From the NCBI GenBank assembly GCA_021769555.1, contig JAETSR010000003.1, forward strand, positions 124,001 through 188,000: a stretch of DNA of 64,000 nt. Reading direction: 5' to 3'. The notes beneath the pieces were generated by a model, which worked only from the letters and a program-made list of their open reading frames with translations, had not been told where the DNA came from and made no database searches. Numbering within the stretch: position 1 is the first letter of the stretch; each line of letters opens with the position of its first letter. This document shows positions 1 to 8,278 of this stretch, piece by piece. A program made the position numbers and the translations under genes. The DNA is from Clostridiaceae bacterium. Its GTDB lineage: Bacteria; Bacillota; Clostridia; Oscillospirales; Acutalibacteraceae.

Positions 1-1
1 A

Positions 2-2074
2 TATTTCGGCAGCATGGTGTTCGACGACCGGGTGATGAAGGCGAACCTCCCGGCGGGCATATATAAGTCCCTGCACAGGACCATCGAGCGGGGCACGAAG
101 CTGGACCCGGGCGTGGCCGACGCCGTGGCCTCTGCCATGAAGGACTGGGCGGTATCAAAGGGGGCTACCCACTATACCCACTGGTTCCAGCCCCTCACCG
201 GCGTCACCGCCGAGAAGCACGACAGCTTTATCTCCCCCTCCCCGGACGGCGGCGTGATAATGGAGTTCTCCGGAAAAGAGCTCATAAAGGGCGAGCCGGA
301 CGCGTCCTCCTTCCCCTCGGGCGGCCTGAGGGCTACATTTGAGGCGAGAGGCTATACCGCCTGGGACCCCACCTCCTACGCCTTTATCAAGGGCAAAACC
401 TTATGTATACCCACGGCCTTCTGCTCCTACGGCGGGGAGGCCCTGGATAAGAAGACCCCGCTCTTGCGCTCCATGGAGGCGCTGAATAAGCAGGCCATGA
501 GGATATTAAAACTCTTCGGCAATAAGGACGCAAGGTGCGTGCGCACCTGTGTGGGCCCGGAGCAGGAGTACTTCCTCATAACCCGGGAAATGTACGACAA
601 GCGCCCGGACCTGCGCTTTACAGGCAGGACCCTCTTCGGCAAGAAGCCCCCCAAGGGTCAGGAAATGGACGACCACTATTTCGGCGTGATAAAGCCGAGA
701 GTCGCGGCATATATGGAGGAGCTCAACGAGGAGCTCTGGAAGCTGGGGATTCTCGCCAAGACCGAGCACAACGAGGTGGCCCCCGCCCAGCATGAGCTGG
801 CCCCCATCTATAGCACCACCAACGTAGCGACAGACCACAACCAGCTGACTATGGAGATAATGCAGAAGGTGGCGGCAAAGCACGGCCTTGTGTGCCTCTT
901 ACACGAGAAGCCCTTCGATGGGGTGAACGGCAGCGGCAAGCACAATAACTGGTCTATCTCCACTGATACCGGGGTGAACCTGCTCTCCCCCGGGGAGACA
1001 CCCTATGAGAACGCCCAGTTCCTGCTGTTTTTGTGCGCGGTGATAAAGGCCGTGGACGACTACCAGGATTTATTGCGCATTACCGTGGCGACCGCCGGGA
1101 ACGACCACAGGCTTGGGGCCAACGAGGCACCCCCCGCCGTGGTGAGCATGTTCCTGGGGGATGAGCTGAGCGCTGTGCTGGAAGCCATTGAGACCGGCGC
1201 ACCCTATATGGGGGCTGAGAAGACCCAGATGAAGCTGGGGGTGGATGTGCTGCCCAAGTTCAACCGGGACACTACTGACCGCAACCGCACCTCCCCCTTC
1301 GCCTTTACCGGCAACAAATTTGAGTTCAGAATGCTGGGCTCCTCCAACAGCATAGCCTGCTGCAACATCATGCTAAACGCCGCCGTAGCCGAGAGCCTGA
1401 AGATATATGCCGACCGGCTGGAGGGGGCAGAGGACTTTGAGACGGCGCTTCATGAGATGATACGCAAGACTATTAAGGACCACAAAAATATTATTTTCAA
1501 CGGCAACGGCTATGACGAAGCGTGGATTAAAGAAGCCACAGAGAAGCGGGGGCTTCTGAACTACCGCACTACCGCTGACTGTATGCCCCACCTGCTGGAC
1601 GATAAGAACGTCAATATGCTGACAGCCCATAAGGTCTACAGCAGAGCGGAGCTTGAGTCCCGGTGTGAGATAATGCTCGAGAACTACGTGAAGACGGTGA
1701 CGATTGAGGCGAACACCATGGTGAGCATGGCGCGGCGGCAGATAGCTCCGGCGGTGGAGGGGTATACGCTGAAGCTGATGGACGCTGTATCGAAGAAGCG
1801 GGCACTGGATATAGGGCTTGACAGCGGGTATGAGACAGGGCTTTTGAAGGAGCTGTCGGCGCTCACCTCTGAGATTGCCCGGAGGACGGATTTGCTTGAG
1901 GAGGCCGTGGGTGCGCTTTCAGGGACTGTGGAGGAGCAGAGCTGCGGGGTGAGGGATTTGGTGCTCGCACGCATGGAGGAGCTTCGGGAGGTTTGTGACC
2001 GGGCTGAGAGCATTACGGCGAAGGAGTTTTGGCCTTACCCGAGCTATGGAGATATATTGTTCAGCGTAAAGTAA
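2..2074 (+). CDS. glnN: Type III glutamine synthetase, 5' end outside window
   Basis: ATP-dependent synthesis of glutamine from glutamate and ammonium in the cytoplasm. The reading frame is open from base 2 and reads YFGSMVFDD before the first ATG at 14. Family members carry this FGSMVF motif a few residues after their start, so the true start lies just upstream of the window and the ATG at 14 is internal. About 690 residues are visible, matching the roughly 700-residue GSIII class rather than the 450-residue GSI. The catalytic signature [12 protein letters not shown] is near residue 304, and a helical C-terminal region typical of GSIII follows. It is followed, 107 bases on, by the Amt-PII gene, so supply and capture of ammonium are linked. 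Identification is confident; only the 5' end is missing. Confidence 0.95.
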   Translation, partial: YFGSMVFDDRVMKANLPAGIYKSLHRTIERGTKLDPGVADAVASAMKDWAVSKGATHYTHWFQPLTGVTAEKHDSFISPSPDGGVIMEFSGKELIKGEPDASSFPSGGLRATFEARGYTAWDPTSYAFIKGKTLCIPTAFCSYGGEALDKKTPLLRSMEALNKQAMRILKLFGNKDARCVRTCVGPEQEYFLITREMYDKRPDLRFTGRTLFGKKPPKGQEMDDHYFGVIKPRVAAYMEELNEELWKLGILAKTEHNEVAPAQHELAPIYSTTNVATDHNQLTMEIMQKVAAKHGLVCLLHEKPFDGVNGSGKHNNWSISTDTGVNLLSPGETPYENAQFLLFLCAVIKAVDDYQDLLRITVATAGNDHRLGANEAPPAVVSMFLGDELSAVLEAIETGAPYMGAEKTQMKLGVDVLPKFNRDTTDRNRTSPFAFTGNKFEFRMLGSSNSIACCNIMLNAAVAESLKIYADRLEGAEDFETALHEMIRKTIKDHKNIIFNGNGYDEAWIKEATEKRGLLNYRTTADCMPHLLDDKNVNMLTAHKVYSRAELESRCEIMLENYVKTVTIEANTMVSMARRQIAPAVEGYTLKLMDAVSKKRALDIGLDSGYETGLLKELSALTSEIARRTDLLEEAVGALSGTVEEQSCGVRDLVLARMEELREVCDRAESITAKEFWPYPSYGDILFSVK

Positions 2075-2081
2075 AAGTTTG

Positions 2082-2130
2082 CTCAAGCTTTTCAAAGCTT
2101 GCGGGGTTTTTAGGGGCAGAGCCCCTAAAC
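2082..2130. repeat. Paired intergenic hairpins between glnN and amt
   Basis: Two adjacent inverted repeats fill the gap after glutamine synthetase: CAAGCTTT/AAAGCTTG (2084-2091 and 2094-2101) and TTTAGGGGC/GCCCCTAAA (2109-2117 and 2121-2129, 3-base loop). There is no T-run directly after them, so this is a poor intrinsic terminator. It could be an mRNA-stabilising or attenuating structure, or a copy of a dispersed intergenic palindrome; no second copy was noticed in the window. Confidence 0.5.
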
Positions 2131-2181
2131 CGCCGGAGGCCGTAAAAATAATCAAAAAATAAATTTAGGAGAGTGGATATC

Positions 2182-3936
2182 ATGGGTGCAGAGCAAATCG
2201 TATCCCTGGTGACAGAGACAGTAAGCACACAGGTTTTTGGAGTGTGGTTCCTGATAGGCGCGGCGCTGGTGTTCTTTATGCAGGCGGGCTTTGCCATGGT
2301 GGAGACGGGCTTCACGAGAGCCAAGAACGCCGGTAATATAATCATGAAGAACCTGATGGACTTCTGCATAGGCACGGTAGTGTTCGTGCTGTTGGGCTTT
2401 AGCCTGATGATGGCCGAGGACTATGTGATGGGCTTTATAGGCATTCCGAACCTTAACATATTCTCCGACTTCACCGGCTTTATTGAAACGAACGCCTCGA
2501 GCTTTGTGTTCAACCTGGTGTTCTGTGCCACGGCGGCGACTATAGTCTCGGGCTCGATGGCCGAGCGGACGAAGTTTGTGTCCTACTGCATATATTCGGG
2601 CGTGATATCACTGTTCGTCTACCCCATAGAGGCGGGCTGGGTCTGGAACAGCCAGGGGTGGCTTGTACAGTTGGGCTTCCACGACTTTGCGGGCTCTGCG
2701 GCCATACACTCCGTGGGCGGGGTGACGGCGCTTATCGGGGCGATAATGGTTGGCCCGAGGCTGGGGAAGTACATCAAGAGCAGAGACGGTAAGGTGAAGA
2801 AGGTGAACGCCATACCCGGCCATTCTATCACACTGGGAGCCCTGGGGTGCTTCATCCTCTGGTTCGGCTGGTACGGCTTCAACGGCGCGGCGGCCTGGGA
2901 CAACACCTCGCTCGCGTCTATCTTCCTGACTACTACCATCGCCCCGGCTGTGGCCACGGTCACGACCATGCTCTACACCTGGATTAAGAACGGCAAGCCA
3001 GATGTATCCATGTGTCTGAACGCCTCGCTAGCGGGGCTCGTGGGCATAACCGCCGGGTGCGACGCATTGGACGCGCTGGGGTCTGCGATAGTGGGTATAG
3101 TTTCCGGTATTCTGGTGGTAGTTGTAGTTGAGTTCCTGGACTTGAAGCTGCATATTGACGACCCTGTGGGCGCGGTAGGCGTGCACCTTGCGAATGGTGT
3201 ATGGGGCACTTTAGCCGTGGGACTGCTCGCGAACCCGGGCGCTCCGGCGGGGCTCAGGGGGCTGCTCTATACCGGCGACCCCACGCTCCTGGGAGTACAG
3301 GCGCTGGGCATTGTGGCGATACTTGCCTGGACCTCTGTACTCATGACAGTCACCTTCATGATAATCAAGAAGACAGTGGGACTCAGAGTTGAGCCTGAGG
3401 AAGAGATAAAGGGTCTCGACAGCACCGAGCACGGCCTAATGAGCGCCTACGCCGACTTCGCCCCGGCGGTGGAGAGCCTGGACTATGGGTATGAGAGCGC
3501 AATAGCCGTCACCGGGGACACTCCGGCGGCTGAGGCGATACCTGTTCGGAAGGAGCAGAGCGTAGTGCCCGAGGGCGTGCCGAAGCTCACGAAGATAGAG
3601 ATAATCTGCCGGGAGAGCAGGTTCGAGGCCTTGAAGTCGGCCATGATGGCGCTGGGAATCACCGGCATGACCGTCTCCCACGTGCTGGGGTGTGGCGTGC
3701 AGAAGGGCAAGCCCGAGTACTACAGAGGCGTGCAGGTGGAGGCCAACCTACTGCCCAAGATTCAGGTGGACATAGTTGTGAGCAAGGTGCCTGTGAGCTC
3801 AGTTATCGAGACCGCGAAGAAGGTACTCTATACCGGGCATATCGGCGACGGCAAGATATTCGTCTACGATGTTGAGGACGTGGTAAAGGTGCGCACCGGC
3901 GAGACCGGCTTCGACGCCTTGCAGGACGTGGAATAA
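2182..3936 (+). CDS. amt: Ammonium transporter fused to PII regulatory domain
   Basis: Membrane channel for ammonium with a cytoplasmic PII (GlnB/GlnK-like) domain on the same chain, 584 residues. Residues 1 to about 400 are the Amt channel with roughly eleven hydrophobic segments; the pore histidine pair is visible at about H176 (AIHSVGG) and H335 (GVHLANG). From about residue 465 a complete PII fold follows, with T-loop YYRGVQVEANLLPK near 513. The position of the uridylylated tyrosine (RGAEY in E. coli GlnB) is valine here, so UTase control is unlikely; gating by ATP/ADP and 2-oxoglutarate is inferred. An upstream GTG at 2173 is possible, but AGGAGAG at 2167-2173 sits 8 bases before the ATG at 2182, which I prefer. 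Amt-PII fusions are known in Clostridia such as Acetivibrio. Confidence 0.95.
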   Translation: MGAEQIVSLVTETVSTQVFGVWFLIGAALVFFMQAGFAMVETGFTRAKNAGNIIMKNLMDFCIGTVVFVLLGFSLMMAEDYVMGFIGIPNLNIFSDFTGFIETNASSFVFNLVFCATAATIVSGSMAERTKFVSYCIYSGVISLFVYPIEAGWVWNSQGWLVQLGFHDFAGSAAIHSVGGVTALIGAIMVGPRLGKYIKSRDGKVKKVNAIPGHSITLGALGCFILWFGWYGFNGAAAWDNTSLASIFLTTTIAPAVATVTTMLYTWIKNGKPDVSMCLNASLAGLVGITAGCDALDALGSAIVGIVSGILVVVVVEFLDLKLHIDDPVGAVGVHLANGVWGTLAVGLLANPGAPAGLRGLLYTGDPTLLGVQALGIVAILAWTSVLMTVTFMIIKKTVGLRVEPEEEIKGLDSTEHGLMSAYADFAPAVESLDYGYESAIAVTGDTPAAEAIPVRKEQSVVPEGVPKLTKIEIICRESRFEALKSAMMALGITGMTVSHVLGCGVQKGKPEYYRGVQVEANLLPKIQVDIVVSKVPVSSVIETAKKVLYTGHIGDGKIFVYDVEDVVKVRTGETGFDALQDVE

Positions 3937-3960
3937 AACCGCTGGGGAGGAGAATGCAAG

Positions 3961-5541
3961 ATGTGCTCGATAATAACCTGCTGCGGCCCCTGGGAGCGCC
4001 CCGGGGAGGTGGAGAGGCACTTTGAGAGAAGCCTCTCCCGGGGCCCGGACGATACCCGGTTCATAGACACCGGCAGCGGCCTCATGGGCTTTCACCGCCT
4101 AGCCATAATGGGCCTCTCCCCCGAGGGTATGCAGCCCTTCGAGCTGGGCGGCAGCTATCTTGTGTGCAACGGGGAGATATACGGCTTTGAAAAGTTTAAG
4201 CAGGAGCTTGAGGGAAAGTACACCTTCAAGAGCGGTTCGGACTGCGAGGTCTTACTGCCCCTCTACAGGGAGTACGGCACGGATATGTTCAGGCTGCTGG
4301 ACGCTGAGTTCGCCTGTGTCATATACGACGGCTCCACCGGCGAGTACATCGCCGCCCGGGACCCCATCGGCATAAGGCCCCTGTACTACGGCATTGGGGA
4401 CGGCGGGGCAATCCTCTTTGCCAGCGAGCCCAAGGACTTGGTGGGCTTATGCAGAGAGATACGCCCCTTCCCGCCGGGGCACTATTACAAAAACGGCGAG
4501 TTCGTCTGCTATCGGGACGTGAGCGCTGTCACGCAAATCTGTCATGACCCCATTGACATAGTGTGCGAAAATATACACGATAAACTCATAGCCGGGGTGA
4601 GAAAGCGCCTGGTGTCGGACGCGAAGGTGGGCTTCCTGCTCTCGGGCGGCTTAGATTCGTCGCTGGTCTGCGCCATAGCACAGCGGTACAGCGATACGCC
4701 CATAAAGACCTTCGCCATAGGCATGAGCGGGGACGCCATCGACCTGAAATACGCCCGGCAGGCCGCGGATTATATTGGCAGCGTCCACACTGAGGTCATT
4801 ATCACTAAGGAGGACGTGCTGGACGCTTTAGAGACAGTTATTGCGATTCTCGGCACCTTTGACATCACCACTGTCAGAGCTAGTGTGGGCATGTTCCTAG
4901 TATGCAAGTATATTCACGAGCACACCGACATAAGAGTGCTGCTTACAGGTGAGATAAGCGACGAGCTCTTCGGCTATAAGTACACGGACTTCGCCCCCAG
5001 TGCCAAAGCCTTTCAGGAGGAGTCCGAGAAGCGGGTGAGGGAGCTTCACATGTACGACGTGCTTCGGGCCGACCGCTGTATATCCGTGAACTCCCTGGAG
5101 GCCCGGGTACCCTTCGGCGACCTGGATTTTGTGGAGTACGTAATGTCCGTTGACCCAGAGCTCAAGCTCAACAGGTACAATAAAGGCAAGTATTTGCTGA
5201 GAAAGGCCTTCGCCGAGGACGATTTGCTCCCCCAGGAGATACTTTGGCGGGAGAAGGCGGCCTTCTCAGACGCGGTGGGCCACTCCATGGTGGACTACCT
5301 GAAGGAGTACGCCGAGAGCAAATACACCAAAGACGAGCTGGAGAGCAAGTCCCAGGCTTACGCCCACGCGCGGCCCTTCACCAAGGAGTCCCTGCTCTAT
5401 AGGGAGCTCTTTGAAAAATACTACCCCGGCCAGGGGCAGCTTATAGGCGGCTTCTGGATGCCCAACCCGGACTGGGAGGGGTGCAGGGTGGACGACCCAT
5501 CGGCCCGGGTGCTCTCAAACTACGGGGCCAGCGGAGAATAG
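3961..5541 (+). CDS. asnB: Asparagine synthetase B-like glutamine amidotransferase
   Basis: Predicted glutamine-hydrolysing asparagine synthetase: an N-terminal class II amidotransferase domain releases ammonia from glutamine and a C-terminal ATP-pyrophosphatase domain activates aspartate. Cys2 (MCSIIT) is the expected N-terminal nucleophile once Met is removed. The PP-loop LLSGGLDSSLV is near residue 226. At 526 residues it is slightly shorter than E. coli AsnB (about 554). The start follows a GGGGAGGAGA ribosome site 25 bases after amt, so it is probably co-transcribed with the nitrogen genes. A relative acting on another carboxylate cannot be excluded from sequence alone, but the domain order and motifs fit AsnB best. 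Confidence 0.88.
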   Translation: MCSIITCCGPWERPGEVERHFERSLSRGPDDTRFIDTGSGLMGFHRLAIMGLSPEGMQPFELGGSYLVCNGEIYGFEKFKQELEGKYTFKSGSDCEVLLPLYREYGTDMFRLLDAEFACVIYDGSTGEYIAARDPIGIRPLYYGIGDGGAILFASEPKDLVGLCREIRPFPPGHYYKNGEFVCYRDVSAVTQICHDPIDIVCENIHDKLIAGVRKRLVSDAKVGFLLSGGLDSSLVCAIAQRYSDTPIKTFAIGMSGDAIDLKYARQAADYIGSVHTEVIITKEDVLDALETVIAILGTFDITTVRASVGMFLVCKYIHEHTDIRVLLTGEISDELFGYKYTDFAPSAKAFQEESEKRVRELHMYDVLRADRCISVNSLEARVPFGDLDFVEYVMSVDPELKLNRYNKGKYLLRKAFAEDDLLPQEILWREKAAFSDAVGHSMVDYLKEYAESKYTKDELESKSQAYAHARPFTKESLLYRELFEKYYPGQGQLIGGFWMPNPDWEGCRVDDPSARVLSNYGASGE

Positions 5542-5554
5542 CGGAGGGGCGAAT

Positions 5555-6976
5555 ATGAGCATACATGAGGAATGCGGGGTCTTCGGGGTCTGGACGCCGG
5601 GACCGTCGGATGTGTCCACTCTCTGCTACTACGGGCTTTTCGCATTGCAGCACAGGGGGCAGGAGAGCTGCGGGATAGTGGTAAACGACGACGGAGTGTT
5701 CTTCTCCCATAAGGACGCGGGGCTTCTGGGGGAGGTGTTCAGCTTTGAGACTCTCAGCCGTATGCCGGAGGGAAATATGGCCGTGGGCCATGTCCGCTAC
5801 GGCACCACCGGCGGCAGCGGCCGCAAGAACTGCCAGCCCATAGAGGTGAACCATCAGAAGGGCAAGATGGCCCTATGCCATAACGGCAACCTTTCAAACG
5901 CCGCCGGGCTCCGGGATAAGCTGGAGCTCTCCGGGGCAATCTTCCACACCACCAGCGACACGGAGATAATCGCCTATATCGTCACCCAGAAGCGCCTGAA
6001 AACCCCGTCTATAGAGGCGGCCCTCGGGGCGGCCATGGGCGAGCTGGAGGGAGCCTACTCCCTGGTGCTCATGTCCGCACAGAAGCTGATAGCCGCCCGG
6101 GACCCCTACGGCTTTCGGCCCCTATGCTACGGAAAGCTGCCGGGTGGCGGGTACGCCGCGGCCTCGGAGAGCTGCGCCCTTTCGGCAATAGGCGCTGAGT
6201 TTGTGCGGGATTTGGAGCCGGGAGAGATACTGGTCTTTGGCCCGGAGGGCGCGGCCTCCCATAGAGAGCACTGCGGCCTGAAACCCAAAAAGCTCTGCGT
6301 CTTCGAGTATATCTATTTTGCCCGGCCTGACTCGGTGATGGACGGAATGCCCGTGCACCTGGCAAGACAGCGGGCCGGGGAGCTCCTGGCGGAACGCCGT
6401 CCCGCCTGCGCCGACCTGGTGATAGGCGTGCCGGACTCCGGCCTGGACGCGGCCCTGGGGTTCAGCCGGGCCTCCGGCATACCATACGGCATTGGGCTGA
6501 TAAAGAATAAGTATATAGGCCGCACGTTTATCTCCCCTGGGGAGACCCAGCGGCTGGACCAGGTGCGCATAAAGCTCAGCGCCATAGAAGCTGCCGTGCG
6601 GGGGAAGCGGCTGGTGCTGGTGGACGACTCCATCGTGCGGGGGACCACCAGCGGGCGCATAGTCAGGCTGCTGAGAGAGGCCGGGGCAAAGGAGATACAC
6701 CTTCGGGTGTCGTCTCCCCCATTCCTGCACCCGTGCTATTACGGCACGGACATCGACTCCCGGGACCATCTGATTGCCTGCAGGCACACCCCTGAGGAGA
6801 CCGCCGCCATCATTGGAGCGGACTCCCTGGGATATCTGCCGGCGGAGGCCCTCCCGGAGCTTGCGGGCGGCTGCGGCATATGCTCCGCCTGCTTTGACGG
6901 ACGCTATCCCACGCCTGTGCCGAAGGATACCCGCAAGGACAGATTTGAGCAGAAGCTGGGAAACAGGCAGAAGTGA
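5555..6976 (+). CDS. purF: Amidophosphoribosyltransferase
   Basis: First committed step of purine synthesis: transfers glutamine amide nitrogen to PRPP, giving phosphoribosylamine. 473 residues. The chain starts MSIHEECGVFG, so Cys7 becomes the N-terminal nucleophile after removal of a short propeptide, as in the Bacillus enzyme. The PRPP-binding loop VLVDDSIVRGTTS is at about 353-365. The C-terminal CGICSAC motif (about 440-446) plus upstream cysteines fit the [4Fe-4S] cluster of the Bacillus-type PurF. It lies 13 bases after asnB with ribosome site GGAGGGG, and the unit ends at the strong hairpin at 6995-7030. It is separated from other pur genes, and its place beside GSIII and Amt suggests nitrogen-linked expression (inference). 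Confidence 0.96.
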   Translation: MSIHEECGVFGVWTPGPSDVSTLCYYGLFALQHRGQESCGIVVNDDGVFFSHKDAGLLGEVFSFETLSRMPEGNMAVGHVRYGTTGGSGRKNCQPIEVNHQKGKMALCHNGNLSNAAGLRDKLELSGAIFHTTSDTEIIAYIVTQKRLKTPSIEAALGAAMGELEGAYSLVLMSAQKLIAARDPYGFRPLCYGKLPGGGYAAASESCALSAIGAEFVRDLEPGEILVFGPEGAASHREHCGLKPKKLCVFEYIYFARPDSVMDGMPVHLARQRAGELLAERRPACADLVIGVPDSGLDAALGFSRASGIPYGIGLIKNKYIGRTFISPGETQRLDQVRIKLSAIEAAVRGKRLVLVDDSIVRGTTSGRIVRLLREAGAKEIHLRVSSPPFLHPCYYGTDIDSRDHLIACRHTPEETAAIIGADSLGYLPAEALPELAGGCGICSACFDGRYPTPVPKDTRKDRFEQKLGNRQK

Positions 6977-6994
6977 ACCTCTGGGGCCTGGAAA

Positions 6995-7030
6995 AGCGAA
7001 CCGAACCCGGATAACCGGGTTCGGCTCGCT
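6995..7030. terminator. Strong hairpin terminator after purF
   Basis: Sixteen-base stem (6995-7010 with 7015-7030) with a 4-base ATAA loop and a single A/C mismatch, followed by CTGTCTTTATT. It closes the nitrogen operon. The facing sulfatase remnant ends at 7037, so it may act on both strands. Confidence 0.85.
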
Positions 7031-7036
7031 CTGTCT

Positions 7037-7861
7037 TTATTCGGAGGCGCTAAGATATTCTGTCAGTCCCAGACGTCCATACTGCTCGCCCGGCGCGTCG
7101 TTCTCCTTCATCAACTCAACCATAAGCCCTGCCATCCGCTCCTCCACCTCGGCATTTTGGATAGGCTTCTTCTGATATGGGTCGTTCGCAAGGTCAAAGA
7201 GCATGGTTTGGCATACCTCGTCGGTTTTTTCTACAAGGCGGCCCGCCTGGTCTCCGGCGTATTTCCGGTAGGCCTCCTTTCTGCTCTCAGCGTCGAAGAA
7301 CCCGCGGCTTTCTATTTTCATGAGCGGCGTGCCTTTTGTGAAAGAGAACGGCTCCTGCATCACGGCGGTGCGCATTTCCTCAACAGTGAATAACGACCTC
7401 ATATGAGTGGGTATCTGAACGTAGTCAAACAGCGGTGTGTTATGCTCTGTGACCGCCGCGCGCATATACACATATCTTCCGTCTGTTACGTTCACCTGGC
7501 TGCCGTGCATACCGTAAAGCCCCGCCTGCCTTATTGCCTTGTCATGCTCCATAATCGGGGTCAGCGGCTTTCCCTGCATATCCTTGGGCAGCGGCGCTCC
7601 GAAGAAATCCAGTATGGTGGCGGGGATGTCGATGGTCTGCGCCAGCTGGCCGCGCCGCTCGCCGCGTATCCCCAGCCTGGGATTCCATATGAACAGAGGG
7701 ATATGGGCTATCTCGTTATAGAAGGGCTGACAGCACTTTGCCCACCAGTCATGCTCGCCCAAAAGGAACCCGTGGTCGGTGTTCACAATGAGCATGGTGT
7801 TTTCCCACATATCGTGCTCGTCCATATAGTCCAGAAGCCGCCCAAGATATGTGTCGCACAT
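7037..7861 (-). pseudogene. C-terminal fragment of a sulfatase
   Basis: Remnant of an alkaline-phosphatase-superfamily sulfatase. From the Met codon at 7859-7861 to the stop, about 274 residues match the second half of the family: MCDTYLGRLLDYMDEHDMW, then NTDHGFLLGEHDWW (metal and active-site region), then TIDIPATILDFFG and MQGKPL. The N-terminal half with the CxPxR or CxAxR formylglycine site is missing, so it cannot be an active sulfatase. The open frame continues upstream to 8119, but those 86 residues are low-quality sequence antisense to a LacI-type fragment and are not sulfatase. It is interpreted as the product of a deletion that removed the 5' ends of two divergent genes. A maturase for such enzymes lies nearby at 10763-11887. 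Confidence 0.8.
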
Positions 7862-8189
7862 GGACTTGGACGGCGTGATACTCTTTAACTCGGGGCTGAT
7901 AGCCGAAACAAAGAAATCCCTTGCGGCGGCCGGCCGTGACGCCGACAGGGATGTGGCCATAGCCTGCTGGGATATGGTTGACCCGCGCACATACCAGGGG
8001 ACCGACGCGGTCTGCGTTGAACAGCCGGCGCAGGAGATTGCCCGCAATGCCGTGGAGGTCCTGACTGATACCATAGAGGGAAAATGCGCCGAGATACGGC
8101 AGATAATCCTGCCCACCACGCTGCTGCCGGGAAACTTCGCCTTCCGGCGGGAGCGTGAAGATACCCTGGACGAACAGGAGCAGGAGTGA
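7860..8189 (+). pseudogene. C-terminal fragment of a LacI-family regulator
   Basis: About 110 residues resembling the last part of the sugar-binding domain of LacI/GalR regulators: LDGVILFNSGLIAETKKSL, a DVAIACWDMVDP strand and turn, then EQPAQEIARNAVEVLTDTIEG and a final beta-strand region RQIILPTTLL. The HTH head and first sugar-binding lobe are absent. A GTG at 7851 could start translation, but there is no convincing ribosome site because the upstream sequence is the sulfatase fragment. It was probably the divergent regulator of the neighbouring sulfatase before a deletion fused the two remnants near 7855-7865. The family call is by pattern and moderately sure. Confidence 0.62.
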
Positions 8190-8212
8190 TTTCCTGCCGC
8201 CGGAACAAACAG

Positions 8213-8250
8213 ATAACCGCCCCGCTTGTCAGCACAAACGGGGCGGTTAT
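8213..8250. terminator. Bidirectional terminator between lacI remnant and valS
   Basis: Perfect 12-base stem ATAACCGCCCCG (8213-8224) with CGGGGCGGTTAT (8239-8250), 14-base loop, followed by TTATTGG on + . It sits between converging genes and can serve valS from the other strand. Confidence 0.8.
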
Positions 8251-8278
8251 TTATTGGTAAATTCTCCGGTAATGGTAT

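Noticed and set aside
7866..8119. N-terminal 86 residues of the open frame leading into the sulfatase fragment
   Set aside because: They are Ser/Ala/Arg-rich noise antisense to a recognisable LacI-type coding segment; sulfatase similarity starts only at 7861.
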